NCBI RefSeq assembly: GCF_000612805.1
Contig: NZ_HG964404.1
Location: 618,174-682,173 of the forward strand
Direction: 5' to 3'
From: Bacillus ndiopicus
GTDB taxonomy: Bacteria; Bacillota; Bacilli; Bacillales_A; Planococcaceae
Length of the DNA: 64,000 bases
Made by a program: the position numbers and the translations under genes. Shown piece by piece: positions 36,235 through 45,933 of the stretch. Position 1 is the first letter of the stretch. Each line of letters opens with the position of its first letter. The notes beneath the pieces were generated by a model. That model was not told the DNA's origin, ran no database searches, and saw nothing but the letters and a program-made list of their open reading frames with translations.

Positions 36235-37002
36235 TTATGTACATTGAGTAAAAAAAACACCTGTGTCATTTTGATTATCATTTTTATTTAAAAATAAATA
36301 TCCAATCGAGTCACTTAGGCTAAAAATATCTTGAAACTCTTTTGGAAAATCACCACCATAAATTTGTAGACAAAATTGATAATCATCTAAACCTAAGTTT
36401 TCCATTTGTAACAGCGAGGGTTGGTTGCCAATTAACGAACCACAATAAAATTCTATATCATCAAAATCTTCATCCAATTCCTCTATACTCAAATTCAATT
36501 CATCTCCCAAAACGAACTTTTGTGCTGGAATGAGGAAATCTGATTCATTTCGAACTTCCCCTACTCCGTGTAATAAAACTCTTGTAAATCCTTGTTTAAT
36601 GCTTTCTAGCTCTTCCTTATCTCCATGGAAAGTAATTAAATCTAAAAAGTAATCATCTCTTTTATACGTTGTAAAAACAGATAGGATATGTTCTTTTGGT
36701 AAGTTTAAATTTAGAGTATTATTAAGAAAATTCGTTGGTAAAGATAATACAAGTGTTAATTTATCTCCGTTTGGATTTAATGGCCAATCAATATTTTGAG
36801 GCAAGAAGCTATATCCGCCAATTCGTGGTACAATGGCTTCATTTTCAACATCTTTAAAAATAATTTCAACTGACATATTTTCAACTCCTATATTTTTTTG
36901 CACAAGATTATAGTGGAATAAATCATTCCGAAAAAGTTCTATTGCCTTTTCTTGTAATTCAATACCAATCCCTTCTAATTCTTCTAACCTACTATTTGTC
37001 AT
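36235..37002 (-). CDS. DUF1963 (YwqG-like) protein
   Basis: The 255-residue protein has DUF1963 hallmarks: PRIGGYSFLPQNIDWPLNPNGDKLTLVLSLP and, near the end, LLQMENLGLDDYQFCLQIYGG. B. subtilis YwqG lies in a cluster encoding the LXG toxin YwqJ, so an immunity or accessory role is plausible. No clear ribosome binding site is seen at 37002. Confidence 0.75.
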   Translation of the reverse strand: MTNSRLEELEGIGIELQEKAIELFRNDLFHYNLVQKNIGVENMSVEIIFKDVENEAIVPRIGGYSFLPQNIDWPLNPNGDKLTLVLSLPTNFLNNTLNLNLPKEHILSVFTTYKRDDYFLDLITFHGDKEELESIKQGFTRVLLHGVGEVRNESDFLIPAQKFVLGDELNLSIEELDEDFDDIEFYCGSLIGNQPSLLQMENLGLDDYQFCLQIYGGDFPKEFQDIFSLSDSIGYLFLNKNDNQNDTGVFFTQCT

Positions 37003-37126
37003 GCTGTTTTATAGGAAAGACTCGCCATGTTATGAAAAGTCAAGGCGAGTCCATTATCTATTTGTACATGGACTTCGTTTTTACTTTTCTAAACTGACGT
37101 CTACTTGTTTGAGTATGCTCCAGTCC

Positions 37127-37474
37127 TTACTCCCATCTTTTGCATGAATATTGCTCGTAAAAATTACCGATATTTTCCTTACTTAGTATTTTCATATCAT
37201 AAAAAAGACTTTCAAGAATATCTTCAGCAATCTCTCCGTCTTCTGCACAACCAGTATTTTTTGCCAGAAGTTCTAACCCTACTTTTATTATATGCTCTCT
37301 GTTTGCCTCTGACAGAGTACTATCATTATAAACTTGAATTATTAATTTTTTTATTTGTTCTTTAGTCTTTTTATTTTCAATGTAATCTTCCTCTTCATTT
37401 TTGAATTGTTTACTGTAGTAGTTCTTTAAAGAATCTCTAATTTTGTCGATTTCACTTTGATAATCTATTTTCAT
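37127..37474 (-). CDS. Candidate immunity protein paired with a truncated toxin tail
   Basis: The 115-residue helical, charged protein begins MKIDYQSEIDKIRDSLKN. Its ATG is three bases after the stop of a toxin-tail fragment, whose end carries GGGAGG. That toxin-then-immunity spacing is the reason for the call. Family unknown. Confidence 0.55.
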   Translation of the reverse strand: MKIDYQSEIDKIRDSLKNYYSKQFKNEEEDYIENKKTKEQIKKLIIQVYNDSTLSEANREHIIKVGLELLAKNTGCAEDGEIAEDILESLFYDMKILSKENIGNFYEQYSCKRWE

Positions 37475-37477
37475 AAT

Positions 37478-37678
37478 TTAACGACACCCTCCCTTTTTAT
37501 GAATAGTCTTGGCATTTTTAGGTATTTCACCTTGTATGAGAACCTCAGCATCTTTCTTTGCATATCTATATGCTGGATCTCTAAAACGCTTACCTGTTTG
37601 AGAATCAATCCTATTAGATACGTCAAAAACTTTGTGAGAGTCTAACCTATCGGAATCGATGATAATACAATCTGATTT
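37478..37678 (-). pseudogene. Polymorphic toxin C-terminal fragment
   Basis: An open stretch of about 66 codons without a start follows an in-frame TAG and reads VFDVSNRIDSQTGKRFRDP and later NAKTIHKKGGCR before TAA. It is the remains of a toxin tail whose head is lost. Catalytic type cannot be told. Confidence 0.6.
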
Positions 37679-37752
37679 CTACACCCTCCTAGTTGTCCAC
37701 TAATTTGAATGGCTGCGAGCTGTGTCATATGCCTTATTGATTTCCGTTCTAC

Positions 37753-38053
37753 ATCAATGCCTACTCGTCATCTGTGCTAGATTGCCAAGTTCATCATAGC
37801 TGCTCGCATTTTGCCATTCTTTATTGACTTGTCTTAACAGGTCTCGCTCTAGCTTGACGAGCATGTGGAGATTTTCCGTTTCCACTAATAACCCATTTTT
37901 ATCATAGCCAAATGTTTCCTATGTGTCATTGAAATAGTCTGCTCAAATCACATCATGAGGAATTTTTTCTACCAAGCCCACTGGATTGAGTTCATACACC
38001 CCTTCCATTTCATCAAAGCCGATTTCTTCCCCAATTTGTGCCTTTAAATCAAA
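37753..38053 (-). pseudogene. Rhs-repeat remnant
   Basis: A single frame reads GVYELNPVGLVEKIP, ETFGYDKNGLLVETENLHM and WQNASSYDELGNLAQMTS, typical of Rhs/YD repeats. It is interrupted by TGA and TAG. It has no start and no intact end. Confidence 0.75.
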
Positions 38054-38057
38054 ACAA

Positions 38058-38097
38058 AAAACACATGTGCATGGAATAATACCATATACATGTGTTT
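38058..38097. terminator. Hairpin in the Rhs remnant region
   Basis: An imperfect 16-base stem (AAACACATGTGCATGG with its partner, 13 of 16 paired) has T-rich flanks. It could end the gene at 38220. Confidence 0.5.
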
Positions 38098-38219
38098 TCA
38101 CATTTCTCTTACAAATATAAACCTGTCTGTACTGTTAAAAAACTTTAGCGATTGATAAAATTAAACGGCATAGAATCTGCTAATCATATTTTTTCATACG
38201 CAAAATAAAATTTCATATT

Positions 38220-38645
38220 TCAATCATTTTTATTCATTTTTTCATCCGTTAATCTAATTGCATCTGGCAAAATAAGATTGTATTCTTGAGCTACAACTTC
38301 AATAACCTCATCATAGCATTCAAGAAAATAATGCTTAAATCCCTTTTCAACTAATGTCTTTTGCTGATTTAAAAAGTCAGAATCAATTACTTCACAAAAA
38401 CACGTATCTAATAAATTTTCGTCAAAATAATCAAGGGCACAAATTCCAAACTTGACTACATTTTTAAAAATAATAGAAATATCAATGTAATGTTCTTCTG
38501 TGGAAATATTTGATGCCAACGTTGTTGCTAAATTTAACGACAATTCAACTTCTTTTGGATATCGATCCATAATGAACTTTTCTAAAACCAACGCATCTCT
38601 AGCATCTATTACACCAATTGCTGTATCTATAAATTTAGTTCTCAT
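38220..38645 (-). CDS. Candidate immunity protein, distant paralogue of the duplicated pair
   Basis: The 141-residue soluble protein contains FCEVIDSDFLNQ, then FKHYFLECYDEVIEVVAQEYNLI. This lines up with FYEVIDSEYLQ and LKHYIVKGYDSYIELIASTYTV in the two near-identical genes at 40074 and 45905. All three look like one immunity family. GGAGG is six bases before the ATG. Confidence 0.6.
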   Translation of the reverse strand: MRTKFIDTAIGVIDARDALVLEKFIMDRYPKEVELSLNLATTLASNISTEEHYIDISIIFKNVVKFGICALDYFDENLLDTCFCEVIDSDFLNQQKTLVEKGFKHYFLECYDEVIEVVAQEYNLILPDAIRLTDEKMNKND

Positions 38646-38703
38646 TAATATCCTCCATTTCTTTACCTAGAAGTTTGCTTTAACAAGGAGGATTATACCT
38701 ATC

Positions 38704-38876
38704 TTACTTGGTTACCATTTTATCTACTTTATGAGGTCCTTCACAATTATCCATCATTTTATTTTGCATTGGATTTGTCCTATCGAATTTAATAGCTAAA
38801 CTCCATATATCCCCATCTTCTAGTATCTCTGTAGTTGGATAATACTCTATCCCTTCAATATATTTATTTCTAAATT
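38704..38876 (-). pseudogene. C-terminal fragment, probable lost immunity or toxin gene
   Basis: About 57 codons without a start are open after a TAA, including YYPTTEILEDGDIWSLAIKF and ending HKVDKMVTK. Coding-like but truncated; family unknown. Confidence 0.45.
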
Positions 38877-38976
38877 ATAAGCCCTTCTATCACAACAGAC
38901 AAAAGAGCTTTTCCAAGAGAAAAAATCGACTCAAAAGCTTTCTATGTATACTCTAACTTTTTTTATTCGTATATTT

Positions 38977-39148
38977 TTAACAGTCAAACAATTCATTAGC
39001 CAGTTGAGAAATTTTTTGAACAGCATCTTCAATACGATTTTGTTCATCCATTGAGTATTTATCTTCATTAAAATAAAAATAATTACTTATATCTATAAAT
39101 GCTCATGCAAGTTTTTTGGGAACAACATCTAAATTCTTATATTTAACT
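38977..39148 (-). pseudogene. Immunity-like fragment with an in-frame stop
   Basis: One frame reads YKNLDVVPKKLA, TGA, then FIDISNYFYFNEDKYSMDE and IEDAVQKISQLANELFDC before TAA. The coding pattern continues across the stop, so it is a decayed gene. Confidence 0.5.
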
Positions 39149-39166
39149 ATTAAAAACTGCGATAGT

Positions 39167-40018
39167 CTATTTCTCTTCAATTCTTATTTTTGCACCCAAA
39201 GAATTAAAATATTCAGCTAAAACTAAAGTATTTTCCCCATATCCCTCTGCTATTAGGAAAATATCTCCATTCAAGCGATTTCGTATCTCATCAAGTGATA
39301 ATCCTGTTTCTTTTTTTAATGCTAGTATCACTTTTGATTTATTTTCACCTGGATCATCGAGATACACAAAATATTTTTTCACTTTTTCGATAGTTCGTTG
39401 CTTAATTGGAGCAAAATTCTCGTTTGATTTCACAATAGGAAGGAATTCGCATATATTCTCGATTTCTTCATCACTTAACTTAACTTTCCACTCCTTCTCC
39501 ATTAACTCATAAAAATTTGATTGATATTCACCGCTTTTATAATATCTATCATCATGTTTGTTAAGCCAAACAGATAAAAAATAGTCGAATTTTTCTAGTG
39601 AATCCACTAGTAGTTTTGGGGAAAAATCTTCTCCAACATAATCGTAATAAATTGGAGTTTCTTCTTTACTTATGTCTGCTATCACTGGATTCCCACTCCA
39701 ACTGGAAATAATGATCCAATTTTCACACCATTCCATTGTCTTTGAAATATCTATCCAACCTTTATCATCCCTAATGAACCTGTAACCTTCTAAAGCAACC
39801 ATTAGATTTTCCATACCAAATATATAGAAATCGTTAGTCCAATTAAACATTATGTCATTAGATTTTGGTAAATCACAGTACCATTTCAAAAGTGCTTGGC
39901 TTAAAAGAGGAAGTTTAAAAATTTTTTCTAACTCCCGTTTGGTTTCTGTAGATGTTCCTAAACATTTGATCTTACTAGCATTTTCATGCTTAGAAATTGA
40001 ACGAGCCAGGTACTTCAT
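39167..40018 (-). CDS. SUKH (SMI1/KNR4)-like protein with an L7/L12-like C-terminus
   Basis: The N-terminal 190 residues resemble SUKH immunity proteins (GTSTETKRELEKIF, PLLSQALLKWY, then FYIFGMENLM and WIIISSWSGNPVIAD). The last 50 residues (VILALKKETGLSLDEIRNRL, then NSLGAKIRIEEK) resemble the ribosomal L7/L12 C-terminal fold. I favour ATG 40018, preceded by GGAGGGAGC about ten bases away; the frame stays open to ATG 40072, which has no ribosome binding site. It follows the duplicated immunity gene. SUKH proteins neutralise nuclease and other toxins. Confidence 0.65.
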   Translation of the reverse strand: MKYLARSISKHENASKIKCLGTSTETKRELEKIFKLPLLSQALLKWYCDLPKSNDIMFNWTNDFYIFGMENLMVALEGYRFIRDDKGWIDISKTMEWCENWIIISSWSGNPVIADISKEETPIYYDYVGEDFSPKLLVDSLEKFDYFLSVWLNKHDDRYYKSGEYQSNFYELMEKEWKVKLSDEEIENICEFLPIVKSNENFAPIKQRTIEKVKKYFVYLDDPGENKSKVILALKKETGLSLDEIRNRLNGDIFLIAEGYGENTLVLAEYFNSLGAKIRIEEK

Positions 40019-40073
40019 CGTTTTTTCAGCTCCCTCCATTGTTGCATCTATTTGGATATAGCTATAATACATA

Positions 40074-40517
40074 TCATTTTAGCTCATTGACAGTATATGT
40101 TGATGCTATTAATTCAATATAACTATCATATCCTTTAACAATATAATGTTTCAAATTCAACCTATTTCTAGGGTCGTACCTCTTTATATTTCTCTGTAAA
40201 TATTCTGAATCTATCACTTCATAAAACCCTGAATCTGGATGATAGAGCTTTTCTTCATCATTCTCCAAGTGATTTTCAATAGGTAATTTCTCAGAAATAT
40301 AAAAATTATTATAATTGGATTCATCGAATTTTAATTTTATGCATTTAACTTCGGCTGCAATTGAAAAAATAATTTCTATGTTAACACATTTTTTATCTAT
40401 GCTCTTTAATGGTATAGCACCAACCTCTATTCTCACGTCACCCGACTCTATATAAACCAACTCTAAATCAGTGGTAGATATTTTGAATATAAAATTTACT
40501 GGCTTTAAAGTGAACAT
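40074..40517 (-). CDS. Candidate immunity protein, copy A of a duplicated gene
   Basis: The 147-residue protein starts MFTLKPVNFIFKISTTD and is almost identical to the product at 45905-46369, differing at six of about 145 shared positions. Flanking DNA upstream of the ATG also matches. It follows an Rhs remnant directly, as the other copy follows an Rhs toxin tail. GGGAGG lies seven bases before ATG 40517. Family unnamed. Confidence 0.65.
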   Translation of the reverse strand: MFTLKPVNFIFKISTTDLELVYIESGDVRIEVGAIPLKSIDKKCVNIEIIFSIAAEVKCIKLKFDESNYNNFYISEKLPIENHLENDEEKLYHPDSGFYEVIDSEYLQRNIKRYDPRNRLNLKHYIVKGYDSYIELIASTYTVNELK

Positions 40518-40549
40518 ATTAAAACCTCCCAATTTCTAGTTTAGAAAAT

Positions 40550-40872
40550 TTGTAACACATCGTACTGCCATTGGTTGATGTCATTGCCTGGTAAGATACG
40601 TTCAATTTCTTTACCGAGTTCATTGTATTGCATCGCTGCTGTCCACTGCTTTTGTTCTTTTTAGGAAGCAGTTGGCTTTGTTATATGCCCCATTTGATTA
40701 CGCGCAACATCAATGGCTGCCCCTAAAATTCTCTCAAACTCTTGAACAAGCTCATTGTGCTGCATCGAATCTGTCCACTTAGATTACACTGAGCGAGAAG
40801 CTATCATTTGCAAGACACCATCCATCTCATTACATGTGACATCAATTTGGGAATCAAAAAGCATGGCTCCTG
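40550..40872 (-). pseudogene. Rhs-repeat remnant
   Basis: One frame reads AMLFDSQIDVTCNEMDGV, KWTDSMQHNELVQEFERIL, MGHITKPTAS and QWTAAMQYNELGKEIERILP. Three TAA codons end or interrupt it. These are Rhs repeat units. The end merges with the upstream flank of the duplicated immunity gene. Confidence 0.75.
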
Positions 40873-41084
40873 TACAAAACAGAAACCATCACTTGGCTGT
40901 TTAATTTTTTTTGAGTTTGTCCTTAACTTGGGTATCATATTAAATTCGGTGGATTTATGCTACTATATCTAACGAGGAATATTAAAAATAGTAAAATACA
41001 AAAATAAGTTAGTTTTGTAACAAAAACGAAGAGAATTGCAATAAACACCTAGACCAAGTATTCATATTACCGCTCTGATATTCG
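40873..41084. other. Intergenic stretch with no recognised feature
   Basis: AT-rich, no open frame of note and no clear terminator. Probably decayed coding sequence between two toxin-immunity modules. Confidence 0.4.
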
Positions 41085-41951
41085 TTAAATTAATGGGCGA
41101 TATATATCTTTCCAGTGAGGAATCATTTCTTCTGAAAAAATATAAACAAAATCATTAGAAGTTAGGTTTCCTAAATTGTCTAATGCAATTCCAAACTTGA
41201 AATATATTTTATAATTTCTGTTTATAAAATACTCTTCATTTTTTAAACTATCCAATTTAGAACCGAATTTTGATAACAATTTATTATCAATAAAAACATC
41301 CTCTTTACAATTTAAGGCTAGTTGAATTAACTGTCCTTTTTCATTATACATTGCTTGACTATTCGCCCTATTTTCAGTAGTTATACCCTTTTTACTATTC
41401 TTGCTTATTTTTAAAGGAATTCCCCATATTTTTTCAATTTCACTCGGTTGCATGCCGAATTTCAATAACCCTACAGATTGATATGGAGTTATTTCATATT
41501 TTAAGTTTATTACCTGATTTTCAATACTTCTGAATTGAAAACCAAATTCTATATCTTTTTCATAAACTCTTTTTTGGTTATCTGAATAAATTGTTAATTG
41601 AACTCCATCATCAGGAAAGTCTAAACCGTAAATCGACATATTATATTGAGGAAATATATAGCATCCATCAATAAAATACGGATTTTCTTTGAATAAAAAT
41701 TGCTTTGATTCATTCATTAAATCCACTTTTTGTTTATTCAAGAAAATAATCTTTGGATTGTTCACAGAAATACTTACTAAAACATCATCTACAAAATGAA
41801 ATATAAAATCATCTTGATATTGAAAAAACTCTTTTCCTTTAACATTTTTCTTATCCACTTCACCTAAGATATTATTTAAGTCTGAAGATGTCATAGATAG
41901 TTTTACTTCGTTTATCCCAATTTTGGGTAATATGTTTAACTCTCTACTCAT
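41085..41951 (-). CDS. Candidate immunity protein of unknown family
   Basis: The 288-residue soluble protein appears to have two related halves (KLSMTSSDLNNILGEVDKK, and GLLKFGMQPSEIEKIWGIP), suggesting an internal duplication. It follows a frame-disrupted Rhs toxin tail. A segment of about 55 bases encoding NKLLSKFGSKLDSLK recurs at 44585-44642 in another gene. GAGG lies eight bases before the ATG. Confidence 0.6.
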   Translation of the reverse strand: MSRELNILPKIGINEVKLSMTSSDLNNILGEVDKKNVKGKEFFQYQDDFIFHFVDDVLVSISVNNPKIIFLNKQKVDLMNESKQFLFKENPYFIDGCYIFPQYNMSIYGLDFPDDGVQLTIYSDNQKRVYEKDIEFGFQFRSIENQVINLKYEITPYQSVGLLKFGMQPSEIEKIWGIPLKISKNSKKGITTENRANSQAMYNEKGQLIQLALNCKEDVFIDNKLLSKFGSKLDSLKNEEYFINRNYKIYFKFGIALDNLGNLTSNDFVYIFSEEMIPHWKDIYRPLI

Positions 41952-41954
41952 AAT

Positions 41955-42605
41955 TTCTACCTCATCTACAATATTTTCTTGTTAATCTTTTTTGTTCTGC
42001 ATTAGTTATATATCCATTGTCTCCTGCGTATTCCAACATTAAATTAAGAACCAAATTTTCGTTGTATGTCTCGTATATGTATTTCCATTAATCCCTCAAA
42101 TTTCCTGTTATCAATTAATTCTTTTTGGTATGCTCTCCATTGACCTGATCTCCTATATTCTTTGCTCTAACACTAGCGTAAGGACCATCTTATTTTAAGT
42201 CAAAAATATCAATATAAATATTAGAGTCAATGACATATCCATAAAGCATAGGTTTCCCACCAGCAAGTCCAATTGGATCTACTTGCGTATAATTTGCGCT
42301 AGGTCATAGTAGTGGAATCAATTATAGTACAACACAATTTTTATATCCTCATACTGCCCTTGATAACAGAATGGAATAAAGTCTTGCTTACCTGTAAATT
42401 CTTTCACTCGTCCATAAATATCAACTGTAGCTGACCAAACCCTATTACCTTGTTCATCGTATGCTTCAACAGGCGTTCCAAGATAATCACTTATAATACT
42501 ACTTGTAATCTTAGCTGAAGGGACAAACCCATAATTAAACACCCATGTGACTAGCTTATCTTCTATATCGATATCAGTCTGTTTAGAATTTTCACCAAAT
42601 CCCAA
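41955..42605 (-). pseudogene. Rhs core end and toxin tail, disrupted
   Basis: 42318-42605 reads the Rhs core (ISDYLGTPVEAYDEQGN, VWSATVDIYGRVKEFTGK, QGQYEDIKIVLYYN) and then stops. The conserved continuation (NYTQVDPIGLAGG, LYGYV) follows in a different frame at about 42230-42310, and several stops break the tail. The Rhs part is very close to that at 46813-47565. Confidence 0.8.
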
Positions 42606-42814
42606 TATTTATCTGAATCATTCTGCTAAATATTGAGTTAATTGTCAATAAAATATCAATAAACAAGTGGCAATAAACCCTTATTTAACGGATTTATCAC
42701 TACTTACTAATTTATCTAAAAGAACTTTTAATCAATTGAAGAGTATAAGGACTTGTTGTAAGTATAAATATCTATATTTTACCAGACTCTTTATTCACCA
42801 ATTTTCGTTTCTTT

Positions 42815-43588
42815 TTACAATTCAAAAATACTACATTTTATTTTATAATAAATCAATTCCTCATTTATTATTTTTTCAATTTCTCCCCAGTCCCCTCCTG
42901 CTAATCCTGAGCCAATTTTAGGCATTTGTATAGATAATCTATTTTTTAATGAAAATCTTGCGACTTTTTTTAAGCATAAACGAAGTGCATCATAATCAAT
43001 ATAAGTTGTACTATCTTTATAATTTTTCCTTACACCTTTTTGTGCAAGCATATTTGCAATAAAAATAGTTTTCTGTTGCCCTACACATACAAACTGAACT
43101 TCTCCTAGCCTAAATGTTTCCTTGTCCTCAGACCATTTTAAATATTCTTTCTTTGCAAAGGGGAATTGCTTTGATAGGGATAGAACAAAACCTTTTCCCC
43201 ATAATCCTAATATGTTAACAACATGAATGATTAGTGTATTTTCTTCTAAAGGAAGGGATGCATCACCTTTTAAGTAACTTATTTGAGGTTTGTTAGTATC
43301 AACTAAAATTGCCTCCTTCCACTTACTTTCAAATTCTACACTAGTAATAGGTGTACTATCGCTTAAATCTAAGCTATCGATATGTCCATCGTACAATAAA
43401 AATCCAATATTTTCGTTCCAATCTTTCAATGATGAAGAAATATACATATCGTTATTGATTATGTTAATTTGTCTAGTTGCAAATCCATTTTCAAATTCTG
43501 TAAATAATTGCCCGTTACCTTGTGCAAAATCAACATCATCACATTTATAATATAATAAACTATTATCAGGTTTTACATACTGTTCCAC
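42815..43588 (-). CDS. Macro-domain protein with DUF6881-like N-terminus
   Basis: The 257-residue protein joins an N-terminal domain (about 1-90; LYYKCDDVDFA, then GFATRQINIINND, resembling DUF6881) to a macro domain (about 100-257; YLKGDASLPLEENTLIIHVVN, GLWGKGFVLSLSKQFP, PKIGSGLAGGDW). Macro domains bind or remove ADP-ribose. In this setting it may undo the action of an ADP-ribosylating toxin. The start is GTG 43588 with a GGGTGG about nine bases upstream. No intact toxin precedes it. Confidence 0.75.
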   Translation of the reverse strand: MEQYVKPDNSLLYYKCDDVDFAQGNGQLFTEFENGFATRQINIINNDMYISSSLKDWNENIGFLLYDGHIDSLDLSDSTPITSVEFESKWKEAILVDTNKPQISYLKGDASLPLEENTLIIHVVNILGLWGKGFVLSLSKQFPFAKKEYLKWSEDKETFRLGEVQFVCVGQQKTIFIANMLAQKGVRKNYKDSTTYIDYDALRLCLKKVARFSLKNRLSIQMPKIGSGLAGGDWGEIEKIINEELIYYKIKCSIFEL

Positions 43589-43926
43589 AGCTACTTACCA
43601 CCCTTTTTGAAATATCCAAATCCGCTACTCCATCAATAATAAAAGTCAATCTGAAATATCAATTTCCACAAAATGAGATACATTATTTAGTTTTCTAGCA
43701 TCATCATATATATTTGCAGCTAATTGGTCTTATCTGCCTTTATTGGATTAGGGAATATGTCAGTAAATCACCAAATAAATAAAATAGTGACACCCTCCTC
43801 CATCTAATAGGCCTAAACCTGTAAGCTTTTTAACCACCTATCCTGTATACTAATAAAAAAATAGATATAAAGAGTCTTATGACACTGTATACCTATGTTT
43901 TATATTTACCTAGCTATGAAATTAAA
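43589..43926. other. Decayed sequence between immunity genes
   Basis: The minus strand has short coding-like stretches broken by many stops around 43600-43780 and a GGAGGAGGG at about 43795. I see no intact gene; it is probably the remains of a toxin or immunity gene. Confidence 0.4.
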
Positions 43927-44328
43927 TCAATGTAAATTAGTTCTAAATTCACCTATATAATGCAATTCATTATAAAGTTTATTTTTATCAGCTACTTCTA
44001 TCTCTGGATCCATGTAATAAAACATAGCGTTAACATTTTCTAATCCTTTTTTAATACATACAGCCTGTATTTCTAACAGTGTTTCCTGTGATATCGATAA
44101 CTCTTCCAACAAAACTCTGACATTTACCATATCATCTTCTTTGTAAACTCCAATATAGTCCTCATCATACCATTTTTCGTTTATATCCAGACAAAATTTA
44201 CATACTTTGTAAAGGGGATCATCAATATCCATATCCGGATCATCATAGTCTAATTCAAAATATTTTTCAAAAGTTTCATCATCACTATTATTAATCCCTA
44301 ACCAAACATGTACTTTAGACATATCCAT
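43927..44328 (-). CDS. Immunity protein, Imm22-like
   Basis: The 133-residue acidic protein (KVHVWLGINNSDDETFEKYFEL, CKFCLDINEKWYDEDYIGVY) resembles the Imm22 family. Its ATG is two bases after the stop of a frameshifted toxin tail. Imm22 proteins protect against toxins carried by polymorphic secretion proteins. Name by remembered family pattern. Confidence 0.7.
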   Translation of the reverse strand: MDMSKVHVWLGINNSDDETFEKYFELDYDDPDMDIDDPLYKVCKFCLDINEKWYDEDYIGVYKEDDMVNVRVLLEELSISQETLLEIQAVCIKKGLENVNAMFYYMDPEIEVADKNKLYNELHYIGEFRTNLH

Positions 44329-44330
44329 TA

Positions 44331-44854
44331 TTATTTACAACCCACTTTCATATATTTTCTATGGTGCTTTGCAATTATTATTCTTGCTTCCTTTTTGGAA
44401 TTGGCTTCGTTTAAAGCCGAGACAATTGTCTATGAAAATTACTACTTGCTTTACTAAATTGACCTAGAAGACCTTTTAAACCAGTTGAATGTGGTCCAGA
44501 ATGTACATTTCCCTTTCTAAACCTTCTATATGCTTTTTTTAGATTTAAACTTACTAACCTGCCTCCTACTATTGGTAAAATACTCTTCATTTTTAAACTA
44601 TCCAATTTAGAACCGAATTTTGATGACAATTTATTATCAATACTCTTAGTAAAATCAAAGCGCAGTAGCTCCTCAGCAGCACTAAAATTAAAAATATAGC
44701 CAAACTCCAAATTTGATTTCAAATCATTTCTACAATAACCTGTTATTCTAACTGAATAATTACTCTTTGACACCTGCACACTGTTACAATTATCATAACT
44801 TTCATCTTTTATATCTTCGTAGTTCAAATAATAATTTTTAATACGTATAACCAA
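44331..44854 (-). pseudogene. Chimeric, frameshifted gene ending in a toxin tail
   Basis: The frame 44854-44411 starts like an immunity protein (SKSNYSVRITGYCRNDLKSN). It passes through the NKLSSKFGSKLDSLK segment shared with the gene at 41085, then turns into GGRLVSLNLKKAYRRFRKGN and GPHSTGLKGLLGQFSKASSN before stopping. A +1 frame continues the tail (SALNEANSKKEARIIIAKHH, ending RKYMKVGCK) to 44331, just before the Imm22-like gene. It looks like a fusion of two modules plus a frameshift. No ribosome binding site is seen at the TTG start. Confidence 0.6.
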
Positions 44855-44865
44855 GTAACAATTTT

Positions 44866-45726
44866 TTAGTTATTGTTAAAATCCTCCAAGTCAGATAGTT
44901 TGATATCATAGCCTTTCTTAATAGGTAAAAATAAATATTTTAGAGTCTTATGATTCATGATATCTTTTATTTTGCCATCTCCAATACTTGTTGTTCCGAT
45001 AATATGAACTTCTTGTAAGTTAGGTAATTGATGTAGGAAATCCAATGAAGGTATTTCACCACAACTTTCAATTATTATTTTTTCTATGCTAGAAACATTT
45101 CCAATTGAGTTCCAATCTTTAATATTTTTGCAATTTTGAAAACCTATTGAAGTTAATGATTTTCCTTCTTCAATCCACTTTAAAGAAGTCATTTTTGAAT
45201 TATAACTAATTCCTAAGTGCTCTAAGAAAGGCATGTACTTAAGGGCTTCAAATTCAAATATTTTAGTTTTTACTAGCCCTATTCTTTTAGCATTTGTAAA
45301 TATATTGAATTCTTTAGATGAAACGCCATTATAATTATCAATAAACAGGTACTCTATATTCTTATTTTGAAAAACTGAACTACAAGTTTTTTTATCATAA
45401 TTTAAGTAAACACACCACAATGAATTTAACTCCGCAAAGGGAATTACTTCATCAGTCTTTCCCAGAAAATTAAAGTATTCTAATGAACTATAATTTTTTA
45501 ATTCATTTAAGGATCTATAATCATAAGCGTTTAACCTAAGCCCTCTAATTTTTGAAATAGCATTAAGATTTTTTATATTTTCAAACTTGTGCTTTATACT
45601 ATCATGTGAAACTGATACACTGTCTATTTCTTGCCTTTCTATCCCCTCGATATCAACTATCTCTATATCTGGATTTATGTTAATAAACCTAAATTTCCTA
45701 TTGAAATAAACTTTGTCAAAAACCAT
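44866..45726 (-). CDS. Leucine-rich-repeat protein, candidate immunity gene
   Basis: The 286-residue soluble protein is built of LRR-like units (e.g. LEHLGISYNSKMTSLKWIE, LTSIGFQNCKNIKDWNSIG, LPNLQEVHIIGTTSIGD). LRR proteins occur as immunity partners of polymorphic toxins. It follows an orphan toxin tail by 21 bases. GGGAG lies eight bases before the ATG. Confidence 0.7.
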   Translation of the reverse strand: MVFDKVYFNRKFRFININPDIEIVDIEGIERQEIDSVSVSHDSIKHKFENIKNLNAISKIRGLRLNAYDYRSLNELKNYSSLEYFNFLGKTDEVIPFAELNSLWCVYLNYDKKTCSSVFQNKNIEYLFIDNYNGVSSKEFNIFTNAKRIGLVKTKIFEFEALKYMPFLEHLGISYNSKMTSLKWIEEGKSLTSIGFQNCKNIKDWNSIGNVSSIEKIIIESCGEIPSLDFLHQLPNLQEVHIIGTTSIGDGKIKDIMNHKTLKYLFLPIKKGYDIKLSDLEDFNNN

Positions 45727-45747
45727 AATAATCTCTCCCAGAACCCA

Positions 45748-45933
45748 TTATTTTGAACTACCAGGACTTTTTATTTTATTTGCGAGATCTTCACCTGTAT
45801 CTTCAAAGGCTTTAATTATATCTGCCTCTGTTTTGAAAAAGTCTGCTTCTTTACCATGTGAAACTACCAATATTTGCAAGGGTTTCAACTGTGATGATGT
45901 TAATTTACCTGTGCCTAAATGTTGTCTTAATTA
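45748..45933 (-). pseudogene. Orphan toxin C-terminal tail
   Basis: About 60 codons without a start read LGTGKLTSSQLKPLQILVVS, KEADFFKTEADIIKAFEDTG, ending KIKSPGSSK and TAA. It is open from a TAA inside the end of copy B of the duplicated gene. A toxin tail detached from its carrier, next to an LRR immunity gene. Confidence 0.6.
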
